The notes: generated by a model from the sequence alone, not told the origin. A DNA stretch of 64,000 nt from Xanthomonas theicola (GCF_014236795.1 NZ_CP049017.1:4661001-4725000); one strand, 5' to 3'; positions 36,236 to 47,489 are shown, counted from the stretch's first letter. Program-made: numbers and translations.

Positions 36236-37410
36236 GCTGGCGCGGCCCGCTGGACGTGGTGGTGGCCGGCGCCGGCGTGGTCGGCGCCGCCTGCGCGTTG
36301 GCGCTGGCCGGCGAAGGCTTGGCGGTGGCGCTGGTCGAGCGCCGTGAGCCGCCGCGCTGGGCGCCGGCCGCGCCGGACCTGCGCGTCTACGCCTTCGCCC
36401 CGGACAATGCAGCGCTGCTGCAGACGCTCGGCGTGTGGCCGCAGGTGCTGGCGCGGCGTGCCTGTGCGTACCGGCGCATGCGCGTCTGGGATGCCGGCGG
36501 CGGCGGTGAGCTGGCCTTCGACGCCGATGCGCTGGGCCGCGACCAGTTGGGCTGGATCGTCGAGCACGCGTTGCTGGTGGAACAACTGTGGGCGGCGTTG
36601 CCGGCGGCCGGGGTGCAACTGCACTGTCCGGCGCGGGTCGAGGCGGTGGAATCGGCGCAGGCGCGTGTGCGCCTGCGCCTGGACGACGGCAGCCGCCTCG
36701 ATGCGCGCCTGGCCATCGCCGCCGATGGCGGCGATTCCACGCTGCGCGGCCTGGCCGGGCTGGACGCGCCGGCGCACGACTACGGCCAGCGCGGCGTGGT
36801 CGCCTTCGTGCATACCGAGCTGCCGCACCAGGACGCCGCCTGGCAGCGCTTCCTGCCGGGCGGGCCGCTGGCGTTCCTGCCGTTCGCCGACGGCCGCAGT
36901 TCGATCGTATGGACCTTACCGGAGGCCGAGGCGGCGCGGGTGCTGGCGCTGGACGATGCCGCGTTCGGCGCCGAGCTGACCCAGGCCTTCGGCGCGCGGC
37001 TGGGCGCGGTGCGCGCACTGTCGCCGCGGATCGGCTTCCCGCTGCGTCGGCAACTGGTCCAGGACTACCACCGCGGCCGCCTGTTGGTGCTGGGCGACGC
37101 CGCGCACGTGGTGCATCCGCTGGCCGGGCAGGGCGTCAACCTCGGCCTGCGCGACGTCGCCGCGCTGGCCGCGCAGGTGCGCCAGGCGCAGGCGCGGCGG
37201 GTCGACTGGTCGGCGCCGCACCGGCTGGCGCGCTGGGCGCGCGGCCGCCGCAGCGACAACACCGTGGCGGCCTACGGGTTCGATGCGATCAACCGGTTGT
37301 TCTCCAACGACGAGATGCACCTGACCCTGCTGCGCGGCCCGCTGCTGGGCCTGGCCGGTAGGCTGCCGATGCTCATGCACGGGTTCTGGAAGCGCGCGTC
37401 GGGCGCATAG
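36232..37410 (+). CDS. Second UbiH/UbiI/UbiF-family FAD monooxygenase
   Basis: Paralogous hydroxylase of 392 aa: FAD-binding VVVAGAGVVGAACALALAGE, LRVYAFAPDNAALLQTLGVW, LAIAADGGDSTLRGLAGL, and GRLLVLGDAAHVVHPLAGQG with VNLGLRDVAALA. Translational coupling to ubiH and shared family argue for a second ring hydroxylation in ubiquinone synthesis (C5 or C6 position). Which of UbiI or UbiF it replaces cannot be decided from sequence alone. It ends before a REP-like degenerate palindrome. Confidence 0.87.
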   Translation: MSWRGPLDVVVAGAGVVGAACALALAGEGLAVALVERREPPRWAPAAPDLRVYAFAPDNAALLQTLGVWPQVLARRACAYRRMRVWDAGGGGELAFDADALGRDQLGWIVEHALLVEQLWAALPAAGVQLHCPARVEAVESAQARVRLRLDDGSRLDARLAIAADGGDSTLRGLAGLDAPAHDYGQRGVVAFVHTELPHQDAAWQRFLPGGPLAFLPFADGRSSIVWTLPEAEAARVLALDDAAFGAELTQAFGARLGAVRALSPRIGFPLRRQLVQDYHRGRLLVLGDAAHVVHPLAGQGVNLGLRDVAALAAQVRQAQARRVDWSAPHRLARWARGRRSDNTVAAYGFDAINRLFSNDEMHLTLLRGPLLGLAGRLPMLMHGFWKRASGA

Positions 37411-37491
37411 GGAACAGCAGCGCGTGAGGCTGGCTGGCCCGAGGCCCGGCATCGCGCCTGCGGGGGAACTGCAGTCAGCCGGCAGGATGCC

Positions 37492-37577
37492 TTGTAGGAC
37501 GGGCTTCGGCCCCGACCGCTGTCCGATACCGGTGGGACCGCCGCTGCGTTCGTCGCGACTGAAGTCGCTTTCTACAA
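37492..37577. repeat. Degenerate REP-like palindrome
   Basis: The stretch begins TTGTAGGACGGGCTTCGG and ends GACTGAAGTCGCTTTCTACAA; the ends TTGTAG and CTACAA are exact reverse complements, with a partially matching interior. It appears to be a decayed member of the REP family seen at 25316, placed between the convergent ubi gene and rlmM. Confidence 0.55.
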
Positions 37578-37607
37578 AGGCATCAGGCGCAGAGATCTCT
37601 CGCCATC

Positions 37608-38657
37608 TCAGGCCGGCATCGCCAGCACGGTGATCTCCTCGCGATCGTGATACAGCTGCTTGGCGCGGATCTGCAGCGGGCGGTCGGCGCGTTCGGCGAA
37701 CAGGTCCAGGCACAGTCGGGTCTCGTCCCAGCGCTTCTTCATCGGCAGCTTGAGGTTGAAGATCGCATGCCGGCACCAGCCCTCGCGGAACCAGGTGCCC
37801 ATGCGTTCGGCGACGCGGCGCGGCTGCTCGACCATGTCGCAGACCATCCAGTCCAGCGCCTGCGGCGGCCTCCAGTGGAAGCCGTCGGCGCGCAGGTGCT
37901 CGACCAGGCCGCTGTCGAGCACGCGCTGGTGCAACGGGCCGTTGTCGACGCTGGTCACGTGCAGGCGCTGGCGGGTCAGCACCCAGGTCCAGCCGCCGGG
38001 CGCGGCGCCCAGGTCGGCGGCGCGCATGCCGGGCACGAGCAGCGCCTCGCGCTCCTTTGCGGTCAGCAGCGCCAGCAGCGCCTCTTCCAGCTTCAGCGCC
38101 GAGCGCGAGGGCGCCTCCGACAGCAGCTTCAGGCGCGGGATGCCCAGCGGCCACGGCGCGCTGTCGTCGCTGTCGGCGATGGCCAGCAAGGCGTGGGTGC
38201 CGGCGAGGAAGCACACGTGCAGGCGCGGCAGCTTCGGCTGCGGTTCGTCGCTGAGCAGGCCGGCCCTGCGCAGCGCCGGGCGCAGCGCGTTGCCGAAACT
38301 GCGCGCCAGGCCGGACAGCTGCTTGCCTTCGTCCGAGTCGGGGTGTTCGACCCACAGGTCGCCGAAGCGCGCCCGCCCGGCCAGCGCCTGCAGCATCGGA
38401 CCGATCCGGTCGGCCGGATCCAGGTCGTGCAGTTCGCACAGCAGGCGCAGCTTCTGCCGCGCGAAGATCAACCCGCGCCAGGGCAGCGCGCGCGGTGGCA
38501 AGGCCGCGTCGCAGACCAGCAGCGCGTAGCCGCTGTTGCGCTCGGTGCGCGCGTAGGCGGCCAGGCCGGCACGCCCGGCGCGGTCGTTCAGTTCGGCCGC
38601 CAGTTCGGGCTCGAAGCCTTGCCGGCAATAGCACAGCAAGCCGTTCAGGGAGGACAT
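37608..38657 (-). CDS. rlmM: 23S rRNA (cytidine2498-2'-O)-methyltransferase
   Basis: RlmM, 349 aa, methylates C2498 of 23S rRNA. N-terminal THUMP-like part (LCYCRQGFEPELAAELNDRA), then a Rossmann methyltransferase domain with SAM loop RAADLGAAPGGWTWVLTRQR, KDKE-type catalytic residues in DWMVCDMVEQPRRVAERM, IFNLKLPMKKRWDETRLCLD and a final KQLYHDREEITVLAMPA. The start at 38657 matches the family N-terminus MSSLNGLLCYCRQGFE. Stand-alone housekeeping gene, 26 bp downstream of the deaminase gene. Confidence 0.94.
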   Translation of the reverse strand: MSSLNGLLCYCRQGFEPELAAELNDRAGRAGLAAYARTERNSGYALLVCDAALPPRALPWRGLIFARQKLRLLCELHDLDPADRIGPMLQALAGRARFGDLWVEHPDSDEGKQLSGLARSFGNALRPALRRAGLLSDEPQPKLPRLHVCFLAGTHALLAIADSDDSAPWPLGIPRLKLLSEAPSRSALKLEEALLALLTAKEREALLVPGMRAADLGAAPGGWTWVLTRQRLHVTSVDNGPLHQRVLDSGLVEHLRADGFHWRPPQALDWMVCDMVEQPRRVAERMGTWFREGWCRHAIFNLKLPMKKRWDETRLCLDLFAERADRPLQIRAKQLYHDREEITVLAMPA

Positions 38658-38682
38658 GCGGAAACGGCCTTCGCCAGCGGCG

Positions 38683-39243
38683 TCAGTAGCGGGGGCGGTC
38701 GAGTTCGCCGTAGCGGCGCAACACCGCGCAGGCGGCATCGCGATGCAGGCCGCGCACCACGGCGATGCCGCGGCGCTCGAGTTCGCCGATCCAGTCCACC
38801 GGCAGCGGGCCTTCGTCGAACGCGGTCAAGGCCATGACGTCTTCGGCGCTGGCGCCGATCAGCAGGCGATCGATGCCGGCCCAGATGGTGGCGCCGTAGC
38901 ACTGGCAGCACGGTTGCGCCGATGTCGCCAGGGTCACCGGCGACAGCACCGCGTTCAGCCGCGGGGTCTGCAGGCGCTGCTGGGCGAGCATGTAGGCCAT
39001 GTTCTCGGCATGCGCCAGCGAGGTGGTCTGCGGCACCACCCGGTTCACCCCGGCCGCGATGATCCGGTGGTCCGGCCCGAACACCGCCGCCCCGAACGGA
39101 CCGCCGCTGCCGGCTTCCGCGTTCAGCCGCGACAGTTCCACGGCCAGCGCCACTTTGTCGGCGTCGTCGGGATAGACGGCCTGCGGATCGACCGCGTCGT
39201 GGATCCAGGCGGGCAGGGCGATGTGGACTTGCGCGTAGAGCAT
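38683..39243 (-). CDS. Nucleoside/guanine-type deaminase, zinc-dependent
   Basis: Cytidine/deoxycytidylate deaminase-fold protein of 186 aa. The zinc site is LAHAENMAYML (HAE) and SAQPCCQCYGATIWAG (PCxxC), and GSGGPFGAAVFGPDHRIIAA is the usual substrate-pocket strand. The order resembles guanine deaminase/TadA relatives rather than Cdd. The start codon immediately follows the stop of the lipoprotein gene (TGAATG), so expression is probably coupled. Substrate not determined. Confidence 0.85.
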   Translation of the reverse strand: MLYAQVHIALPAWIHDAVDPQAVYPDDADKVALAVELSRLNAEAGSGGPFGAAVFGPDHRIIAAGVNRVVPQTTSLAHAENMAYMLAQQRLQTPRLNAVLSPVTLATSAQPCCQCYGATIWAGIDRLLIGASAEDVMALTAFDEGPLPVDWIGELERRGIAVVRGLHRDAACAVLRRYGELDRPRY

Positions 39244-39630
39244 TCAGTGGACGGGTTCGGCAGCTGCGGGGGCGCGCAGTGTATCGGCTGGCGCGCCTCG
39301 GGCGCTGCATTGCCCGGCCACGCACTGGCAGCCGGCGATCGCGCGCGCGCCGCACACACTCATGCGGCCGCTGGCCTGGCATTGCGCCAGCACGCCCTGC
39401 GGGTCGGTCGGGCTGTCGCGGTTGACGCAGGCCGGCATCGCGCCGCAGCAGTTGCCGACGTTCTTGACCGCGCAGTCGGCGTCGCTGCGGCAACTGCCGT
39501 CCACCTTCACCGGCAGGCCGCGGGCGGGGGGAGCGCCGGTGTCGGCGACCGGCGGGTTGGCGGTGGAACTCGGGATCGGGCCGGCACAGGCGGCCAGCAG
39601 CAACAGCAGGGGCAGGACCAAGCGTTTCAT
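39244..39630 (-). CDS. Small cysteine-rich lipoprotein
   Basis: Protein of 128 aa with a type II signal and lipobox (LPLLLLLAAC), hence lipid-anchored. The mature part holds at least nine cysteines: CRSDADCAVKNVGNCCGAMP, ACVNRDSP, AQCQASGRMSVCGARA, GCQCVAGQC, suggesting a disulfide-knotted periplasmic domain. Similar Cys-rich short lipoproteins exist in xanthomonads, but I know no function. It is immediately upstream of the deaminase gene. Confidence 0.8.
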   Translation of the reverse strand: MKRLVLPLLLLLAACAGPIPSSTANPPVADTGAPPARGLPVKVDGSCRSDADCAVKNVGNCCGAMPACVNRDSPTDPQGVLAQCQASGRMSVCGARAIAGCQCVAGQCSARGAPADTLRAPAAAEPVH

Positions 39631-39696
39631 CGCGGACTCCTATGGAGGTGCTGGCCGATCCTAGGGCCTGTCGGCGCGATTTGGATAGCCCGTGCC

Positions 39697-39726
39697 GCCG
39701 TGCCCGGCGTTCGCGGCGGGCACGGC
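39697..39726. terminator. Strong hairpin between the EamA gene and the lipoprotein gene
   Basis: GCCGTGCCCG and CGGGCACGGC are exact reverse complements around a 10-base loop, 9 bp downstream of the EamA-exporter stop on the minus strand. No T run follows, so a Rho-independent terminator is possible but not certain. Confidence 0.4.
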
Positions 39727-39734
39727 CACGGCGC

Positions 39735-40688
39735 TCACGGCCCGGGCAGCGCCGCGGCCGGGCGCCGCTGTACGTGCACCGAGGCGCACCACAGCACGCC
39801 GCCGAGCAGGCAGGCGATGGCCCCCGCCTCCAGCGCGGTCGGCCAGCGCGCGGCCCAGGCGAAGCCGTACAGCAGCGCGAACACGGTCTCGAGCACGATC
39901 ATCTGCCCGACCAGGGTCAACGGCAGCAGCCGGCTGGCGCGGTTCCAGCAGGCGTTGCCGATCACTGAAGCGAACACCGCCAGCACCATCGCCATGCCCC
40001 AGAACCGCGTCCAGTCCGCGGCTGCGTGCACGTCGCGGTCGAACGCGAACGCCGGGACCGCCAGCCCCAGCGCCAGCGCGCCGGTGACCACGCCGGTGAG
40101 CAGCGACCAGTCGCGTCCGGAGATGTCGGGCCGGCGCGCGAGCCAGTGCGCGTTCTTGACCGAGTACGCCGCCCAGCACGCCAGCGCGCCGGCCGCGCAG
40201 GCCAGCCCGGCCGCGCGCCCGCCCAGGCTGGCGGCTGCATGGCGCTGTTCGTCCAGGCTCTGCGCCGCCGCCAGCGCCACCCCGAGCATGCACAGCGCGC
40301 AGGGGGCGGCCAGGCGCCGCAGCCGCACCGCTCCGGCCACGCGCGCGCCGAGCACGGTGACCACCGCCGGCAGCAGGCCGATGATCAGCGCCGTGGCCGG
40401 GCCGCCGGCCCATTGCACCGCGCTGCCCAGCAACACGTAGTAGACGATGTTGCCGAGCAGGCTCAGCCGCAGCAACGCCCACCATTCCGGCGCCCCGAGC
40501 GCGCCGGTGGCGGCGCGCCAGTGTGGTGCGAGCATCAGCGCGGCGACCGCGCCGTAGGCCAGGTAGCGCGACACCGACAATTGCAGCGGCGAGAACCCGG
40601 CGAGCAATTGCGGGGCCAGGAACACCAGTCCCCACAGGGCGCCTGCGGCCATGCCGCTGCCTATCCCCGCCCACACCGGTGCGCGCAT
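39735..40688 (-). CDS. EamA-family (DMT superfamily) transporter
   Basis: Inner-membrane exporter-type protein of 317 aa with about ten membrane helices in two EamA repeats: first WAGIGSGMAAGALWGLVFLA onward, second from about residue 160 (AAGLACAAGALACWAAYSVK) to WPTALEAGAIACLLGGVLWC. The start at 40688 removes a short in-frame extension. DMT proteins export amino acids, purines or metabolites; no substrate is indicated by neighbours. Confidence 0.88.
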   Translation of the reverse strand: MRAPVWAGIGSGMAAGALWGLVFLAPQLLAGFSPLQLSVSRYLAYGAVAALMLAPHWRAATGALGAPEWWALLRLSLLGNIVYYVLLGSAVQWAGGPATALIIGLLPAVVTVLGARVAGAVRLRRLAAPCALCMLGVALAAAQSLDEQRHAAASLGGRAAGLACAAGALACWAAYSVKNAHWLARRPDISGRDWSLLTGVVTGALALGLAVPAFAFDRDVHAAADWTRFWGMAMVLAVFASVIGNACWNRASRLLPLTLVGQMIVLETVFALLYGFAWAARWPTALEAGAIACLLGGVLWCASVHVQRRPAAALPGP

Positions 40689-40772
40689 GGCGTGCCCTGT
40701 TTCGATTGGTCCCATGCAGTATCGCGCGTGGCCAGGTGCTGCCGCACTGCCGGCGCCCAGGCAGGCGCGATG

Positions 40773-41441
40773 TCAGTGCCGGCCCAGATACCGGGTGGCG
40801 ACGCCCCAGCTGTCGATCAGCCCGTGCGCCAGCACCATCGCGCCGAGGTGCGGCCCGAGCGCAGGTAGGCGTCGCCGAACAGGCTGCCCACGATCCCGGT
40901 CGGCACGATGCCGGAGAGGCCCTGGCCGGCGTGCATCAGGCCGAATGCAACAGCGCCGAGCGGCGCGGCGACCGCGCTGGCGGCGCGGAAGCGGCGGATC
41001 AGCGTGCTCAGCTGGTGCGGCAGGAAGCCGCGGAACACCAGTTCCTCGCCGATCGCCGCGCTGAGCCAGGCGAGCGCGGCCAGGCGCGCCGCCGCCAGGT
41101 CGCCGCGCAGCGCGCCCTATCCGCTGTAGTCGGGGGCGGTGCCGGTGAGCCGGTCGACCACCGGTTCCAGCCAGGGGGCGACCACGCCGACCACCAGGAC
41201 GCACAGCAGCAGCGCCCCGCCCCGCCATGCCAGCGGCGAGCGCCGGCGCAGCCCGCAGGCCTGCAGCGAGCGCGTCTCCAACCAGACCAGGCCCAGGCCG
41301 AGCAGGCCGACCAGCGGCATCCGCCACGGAACGGCAGCCAGCGGTCATGCGCCAGGGCCGGAACCGCGGCGAGCAACGCCAGCCGCGCGAGCGGGTGGCG
41401 CAGGACGCGGGACGCCGCCACCGCCGGCGATGACGCTGCGA

Positions 41442-41445
<4 letters not shown>
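40773..41445 (-). pseudogene. CPBP-family intramembrane metalloprotease, broken
   Basis: Abi/CAAX-protease-like membrane protein split by three lesions. It begins at the GTG overlapping the glnS stop (41445; IAASSPAVAASRVLRHPL), shifts frame near 41325 to VGLLGLGLVWLETRSLQACG, meets an in-frame TAG at 41117-41119 after TAPDYSG, continues in that frame with the catalytic EELVFRGFLPHQLSTLIRR (EExxxR) and AFGLMHAGQGLSG (FxxxH), then shifts near 40860 to LGAMVLAHGLIDSWGVAT (HxxxD). All catalytic motifs survive although the gene cannot give a full product. Confidence 0.85.
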
Positions 41446-43199
<1,754 letters not shown>

Positions 43200-43284
43200 G
43201 CCGGAGCTGAATGCAGGGAAGCGCCCAGTTTATCGTGCCGCGCTGCTGCCCGTATCCTGGCCGCAGACCCGCGCGCGCCCGACC

Positions 43285-43515
43285 ATGCAGATCGCCTACC
43301 GTGCCAACCACCTGATCGACGCCCACCTGGCCAAGCACGCGCTGGAGGACGCCGGCATCACCGCCTTCGTGTTCGGCGAGTCGCTGCTGGGCGGCATGGG
43401 CGAGCTGCCGCTGTTCGGCGTGGTGCAGGTCTGCGTGGCCGATGCGGCCCTGCACCGGGCGCAGGAGGTGCTGCGCGCGCTGGGCCTGGGCGGCGAGGTC
43501 ACGCGGGCGGTGTAG
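43285..43515 (+). CDS. DUF2007-family small protein
   Basis: Protein of 76 aa: MQIAYRANHLIDAHLAKHAL, EDAGITAFVFGESLLGGMGE, LPLFGVVQVCVADAALHRAQ. The alternating pattern is that of DUF2007 (putative signal-transducing/PII-like small domain), often fused to zinc ribbons; here it is alone. It is divergent from glnS. No function is known. Confidence 0.85.
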   Translation: MQIAYRANHLIDAHLAKHALEDAGITAFVFGESLLGGMGELPLFGVVQVCVADAALHRAQEVLRALGLGGEVTRAV

Positions 43516-43657
43516 GCGGGCGTAGGTCTGTCCGCGGCGCCTGCGGGCCCCTGCCGATGGTCTGAACCCGATGCCGCGGCCGTGGCGGCGGCGCTTGAAA
43601 GCGCGGCGTGTCGGCGCCATCCAGCAACGCATCCGCCACAGATTCGGGAGCTGGGCC

Positions 43658-44308
43658 ATGCTGGGAATCGGTGCCTTCAAACAGCGTCTGCCGCGCCAGG
43701 GCGAGAGCCTGCCGGGCCGTGCGCACGCCCTGCCGCTGCACAACCGCCACTACGTCAACGGCCAGCCGCTGCGCGATGCCTTCGCCGGCATGCAACGGGC
43801 GCAGTTCGGCCTGGGCTGCTTCTGGGGCGCCGAGCGCACGTTCTGGACGCTGCCGGGCGTGTTCAGCACCGCGGTCGGGTACGCCGGCGGGCAGACGCCC
43901 AACGCCACCTACCGCGAAGTCTGCTCCGGCCAGACCGGCCACACCGAGGCGGTGCTGGTGGTCTACGACCCGCACGCGATGAGGTTCGAGCAGTTATTGA
44001 GCACCTTCTGGGAGAGCCACGATCCGACCCAGGGCATGCGCCAGGGCAACGACACCGGCACCCAGTACCGCTCGGCGATCTACTGCAGCACGCAGGCCCA
44101 GTACGACGCGGCGGTCGCCAGCCGCGACGCCTACCAGCAGCGCCTGCGCGCGACCGGCTATGGCGAGATCACCACCGAGATCCGCTTCCCGGCGCCGCCG
44201 TTCTACTACGCCGAGGACGAACACCAGCAGTACCTGGCCAAGAACCCGGGCGGCTACTGCGGATTGGGGGGCACCGGGGTCAGCTGCCCGATCGGGCTGG
44301 AGACCTGA
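43658..44308 (+). CDS. msrA: Peptide methionine sulfoxide reductase MsrA
   Basis: Reduces methionine-S-sulfoxide in proteins; 216 aa. The catalytic Cys is in [71 protein letters not shown] are also typical, and [16 protein letters not shown] provides the resolving cysteines. The start at 43658 matches the longer E. coli-type MsrA N-terminus ([14 protein letters not shown]). It fits the oxidative-stress genes found further downstream but is not in an operon with them. Confidence 0.96.
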   Translation: MLGIGAFKQRLPRQGESLPGRAHALPLHNRHYVNGQPLRDAFAGMQRAQFGLGCFWGAERTFWTLPGVFSTAVGYAGGQTPNATYREVCSGQTGHTEAVLVVYDPHAMRFEQLLSTFWESHDPTQGMRQGNDTGTQYRSAIYCSTQAQYDAAVASRDAYQQRLRATGYGEITTEIRFPAPPFYYAEDEHQQYLAKNPGGYCGLGGTGVSCPIGLET

Positions 44309-44378
44309 GGAACAGTCGCACTCCTTGAGACGTAACCAGTGAATGCTGGAAATATCTTGGATTTACGGAGTTGCGCCC

Positions 44379-45059
44379 ATGTACGTGAAAGCTTTGCTCG
44401 AGCATGCACCTTGGTTGCTCTGGGTGTTCTGTCCGATCGCATTATTCTTCCTCTGGTATCGCTTCCGCGACGGCAGTCTCCGGCATTCCAGGCAGCGTTC
44501 ACAGCGACTGTACGCGCTTACCCGCAATGGCAAGTGGACCAAGGCGGGTCCGACCGCGCTCCAGATCGCGGTGCGGGAAGCATGCGGCGCAACCTTGGAC
44601 GATGCCTGGATTGCCGAGGCCCTGCGCCGCGGCAATCCCCTGCGGATGTTGGGCGACTGCAAGCTTGTGGGTGGGATGGTGCGGTTGCGTCCCGACGGCA
44701 GAGGCTTCGAAGGTGTGAAGAACCGCCTGGGCATCCGCGACTTCCGCAAGGCGGCGATCGGCTTCTTTGCGCTCGCCTGCGCGCCATGGGTTGTCACCTG
44801 GGGAGTCCTGACCTTCGGGCAACCAGCACCGCAGACGGTGATCGCGCTGGCGCTGGCGTCGTTCGTCCTGGCGCCATTTTGCATGCTCATGTGCGTGTGC
44901 CATGAGTCGGCGCACCGGCTGACTGTGCAGTTGGACGAGCTGTATCCCTTGCGTCCGATGGTGTCTGGGACGCGGAGCAGGCCTCGCGCGCCGGCGGCGG
45001 CCACGTCAGTGACCGGTCGCCGTCGTGCGAACCGTTCGGGGACGACCGTCACCCATTGA
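44379..45059 (+). CDS. Hypothetical membrane protein
   Basis: No family recognised; 226 aa. The start at 44379 is supported by GGAG 8 bp before. Three hydrophobic segments are visible: APWLLWVFCPIALFFLWY (about 8-25), AIGFFALACAPWVVTWGVLT (about 128-149) and TVIALALASFVLAPFCMLMC (about 157-178). Between the first two lies a soluble, basic domain of about 95 residues (AVREACGATLDDAWIAEALR, LGDCKLVGGMVRLRPDGRGF). The last 35 residues are Arg/Thr-rich. GC content is lower than its neighbours, hinting at acquisition. It converges with the transaldolase gene. Confidence 0.65.
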   Translation: MYVKALLEHAPWLLWVFCPIALFFLWYRFRDGSLRHSRQRSQRLYALTRNGKWTKAGPTALQIAVREACGATLDDAWIAEALRRGNPLRMLGDCKLVGGMVRLRPDGRGFEGVKNRLGIRDFRKAAIGFFALACAPWVVTWGVLTFGQPAPQTVIALALASFVLAPFCMLMCVCHESAHRLTVQLDELYPLRPMVSGTRSRPRAPAAATSVTGRRRANRSGTTVTH

Positions 45060-45126
45060 AAGTAACGCCGCGGTAACGCGGCACCCGCCTTCCGCAAGAT
45101 CAGAAGGTTGGGCGTAGATGTCCTGC

Positions 45127-46095
45127 TTAGCTGGCGAGCTTGCCGCGGAGGGTCTGGCGCAGCGCGTCCAGGTCCTTGGCGAAGGTGTCGATGCCGCTGG
45201 CAAGCTTCTCGGTCGCCATCGGATCGGCGGCCAGGTCGGCGGCGAACCGTTGCGCGTCGATCGGCGCGATCGGCGCGCCGTCGACCTGGCCCGGCGACAG
45301 TTTGCGCGGCAGCGCGCCGTGGTCGGCGTCCAGTTTTTCCAGCAGCTCGGGCGAGATGGTCAGGCGGTCGCAGCCGGCCAGCGCCTCGATCTGCGCGGTG
45401 GAGCGGAACGAGGCGCCCATCACCACCGTCTGCGAACCGCGCTTCTTGAACTCGGCGTAGACCCCGCGCACGAACTGCACGCCCGGGTCCTCGTCGATGC
45501 TGGCCGGCTTCTGGCCGGCGGCGACGTACCAGTCGAGGATGCGGCCGACGAACGGCGAGATCAGGAACACCCCGGCCTCGGCGCAGGCCAGTGCCTGGGT
45601 GCGGTTGAAGATCAGCGTCAGGTTGCAGTCGATGGCGTCCTTCTGCAGCTGGCGCGCGGCCTCGATGCCTTCCCAGGTCGCGGCGACCTTGATCAGGATC
45701 TTGTCCTTGGATACGCCGCGTTCGGCGTACATGGCGATGAACTTGTGCGCCTTGGCGATGGTGGCGGCGGTGTCGTGCGCCAGGTCGGCATCGACTTCGG
45801 TGGACACGCGCCCGGGCACCAGCGCGCTGAGCTTGCTGCCCACGCCGATGGTCAGGCGGTCGGCGATCTCGTCGACCAGGGCGGTGCGGTCGCCATCCTG
45901 GCTGCGTGCCCAGGCCAGGGCCTCGTCGATCAGGTCGACGTAGACCGGCAGGTCCAGCGCCTTCTTCACCAGGGTCGGGTTGGTGGTGCAGTCCACCGGC
46001 TTGAGCCGCTTGATCGCGTCGTAGTCGCCGGTGTCGGCGACCACCACGGACAGATCACGCAGCTGGGCGAGTTTGGAGGGATGCGATGCAGTCAT
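45127..46095 (-). CDS. tal: Transaldolase
   Basis: Pentose-phosphate enzyme of 322 aa transferring dihydroxyacetone units. Signatures: [49 protein letters not shown] with the Schiff-base Lys, [20 protein letters not shown]. Length is that of the E. coli TalB type. In this genome it follows oxyR on the same strand after a 375-bp gap; its NADPH-related pathway suits oxidative stress, but co-regulation is only inference. Confidence 0.95.
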   Translation of the reverse strand: MTASHPSKLAQLRDLSVVVADTGDYDAIKRLKPVDCTTNPTLVKKALDLPVYVDLIDEALAWARSQDGDRTALVDEIADRLTIGVGSKLSALVPGRVSTEVDADLAHDTAATIAKAHKFIAMYAERGVSKDKILIKVAATWEGIEAARQLQKDAIDCNLTLIFNRTQALACAEAGVFLISPFVGRILDWYVAAGQKPASIDEDPGVQFVRGVYAEFKKRGSQTVVMGASFRSTAQIEALAGCDRLTISPELLEKLDADHGALPRKLSPGQVDGAPIAPIDAQRFAADLAADPMATEKLASGIDTFAKDLDALRQTLRGKLAS

Positions 46096-46470
46096 CGTGA
46101 TGTGCTCTCGGCGGGAAACAGGAACGGGAGATGCCGGCGCGCCGGCATGCGCCGCATGGTCGCGGACAAGGCGCGGGCAGGCGCCGCGCAGGGCCGGCGG
46201 GGCGGGGCCGGGCAGTGTATGCCGATCCGTGTGTAGACGATGGGGCGGCGGGTCGGTGCGGCCGCGCATGGAACAGCAGCAAGGCGCAGGCCGGCGGCGC
46301 CACGCCGATGCCGATCGTCGGCAGAGAAGCAGGGCATTGTTGCGGTGGCGGCTGACGATGGTTCCGATGGCGGACATGGAGGGCTTTCCTTGCTGCACGA
46401 ACGCGCAGGCGTGCCAGCGATTGCGCTAACGCGGCCTGGTGATCCCTGCCGCGTCGCCCGCGTTCGCCGC
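46096..46470. other. Intergenic region between oxyR and transaldolase, with an 18-bp perfect palindrome
   Basis: No convincing gene is present in these 375 bp. A perfect palindrome ATGCCGGCGCGCCGGCAT lies at 46131-46148, about 36 bp upstream of the transaldolase start, where an operator could be. In some Xanthomonas (from memory) a small orfX follows oxyR; I see no counterpart here. Confidence 0.5.
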
Positions 46471-47409
46471 TCAGGCCGCCACCGCCTTGGGCGCCGTCGC
46501 CGCGTCCGGCGTCAGCAGGCCGTCGGGCAGCGCCTTGAACAGCGCCGCCAGCTGTTCCAGGAACGCGGCCATCGCCGAACTGCGCCGCCACACCATGGCG
46601 ATGCGGCGGCTGGGTTGCTTGTCGGCGCGGAAGCGGACCAGGGCGATGTTCTCCGAGCGCGCCACCGGCGGCTTGACCGCCAGCAGCGGCAGCAGCGTCA
46701 CCCCGACGTTGGCGGCGACCATCTGCCGCAGCGTTTCCAGGCTGGTGGCCTGGAACTCGGCCTTTTCCATCGCCCCGGACAGGTGGCACACGTCCAGCGC
46801 CTGTTCGCGCAGGCAGTGGCCGTCCTGCAGCAGCAGCAAGCGCTGCTCGGAAAGGTCGTCCAGGCTCAGCGCGCCGCGTCGGGCCAGCGCATGGCCTTCC
46901 GGCACCGCCAGCAGGAACGGCTCCTCGAACAGGAATTCGGTATGCAGTTGCTCGTCCTGCAGTGGCAACGCGAGCACCGCCGCGTCGAGCCGGCCCTCGC
47001 GCAGTTGGGTCAGCAACGGGTCGCTCTTTTCCTCGACCAGCAGCAGTTCCAACTGTGGGAAGCGCCTGCGGATGCGCGGCACCACGTGCGGCAGCAGGTA
47101 GGGGCCCAGAGTGGGGAAGATCCCCAGGCGCACGCTGCCGGCCTCCGGATCCTGGCTGCGGCGCGCCGCTTCCTTCATCTGCTCGATCTCGGCGACGATG
47201 CCGCGCGCGCGGCTGGCCGCCTCGCGCCCGGCCGGGGTCAGCATGACCTTGCGCGGCGCGCGCTCGACCAGCGGCACGCCCAGTTCGTCCTCCAGTTTCT
47301 TGATCTGCGTGGACAGCGTCGGCTGGCTGACGAAGCAGGCCGACGCGGCGCGCCCGAAGTGTCTGTGATCGGCCAGCGCCACCAGGTATTTCAGATCACG
47401 CAGGTTCAT
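46471..47409 (-). CDS. oxyR: Peroxide-sensing LysR-family regulator OxyR
   Basis: Transcription activator of 312 aa. LysR helix-turn-helix at residues 1-60 (MNLRDLKYLVALADHRHFGR, FVSQPTLSTQIKKLEDELGV), then the peroxide-sensing core with the two redox cysteines in LQDGHCLREQALDVCHLSG, spaced nine apart like Cys199 and Cys208 of E. coli. Tail after FKALPDG is Ala-rich. It lies 80 bp downstream of ahpF and controls ahpC, whose promoter region carries an ATAG-N7-CTAT site. Confidence 0.96.
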   Translation of the reverse strand: MNLRDLKYLVALADHRHFGRAASACFVSQPTLSTQIKKLEDELGVPLVERAPRKVMLTPAGREAASRARGIVAEIEQMKEAARRSQDPEAGSVRLGIFPTLGPYLLPHVVPRIRRRFPQLELLLVEEKSDPLLTQLREGRLDAAVLALPLQDEQLHTEFLFEEPFLLAVPEGHALARRGALSLDDLSEQRLLLLQDGHCLREQALDVCHLSGAMEKAEFQATSLETLRQMVAANVGVTLLPLLAVKPPVARSENIALVRFRADKQPSRRIAMVWRRSSAMAAFLEQLAALFKALPDGLLTPDAATAPKAVAA

Positions 47410-47489
47410 CGGCAGTTCCTTGGCGGTGCAGGCTGTGCTGGGAAACAGCATAGACCCCGCGCCGGGTCGCGGCGCGGGGGGCAGGCCGA

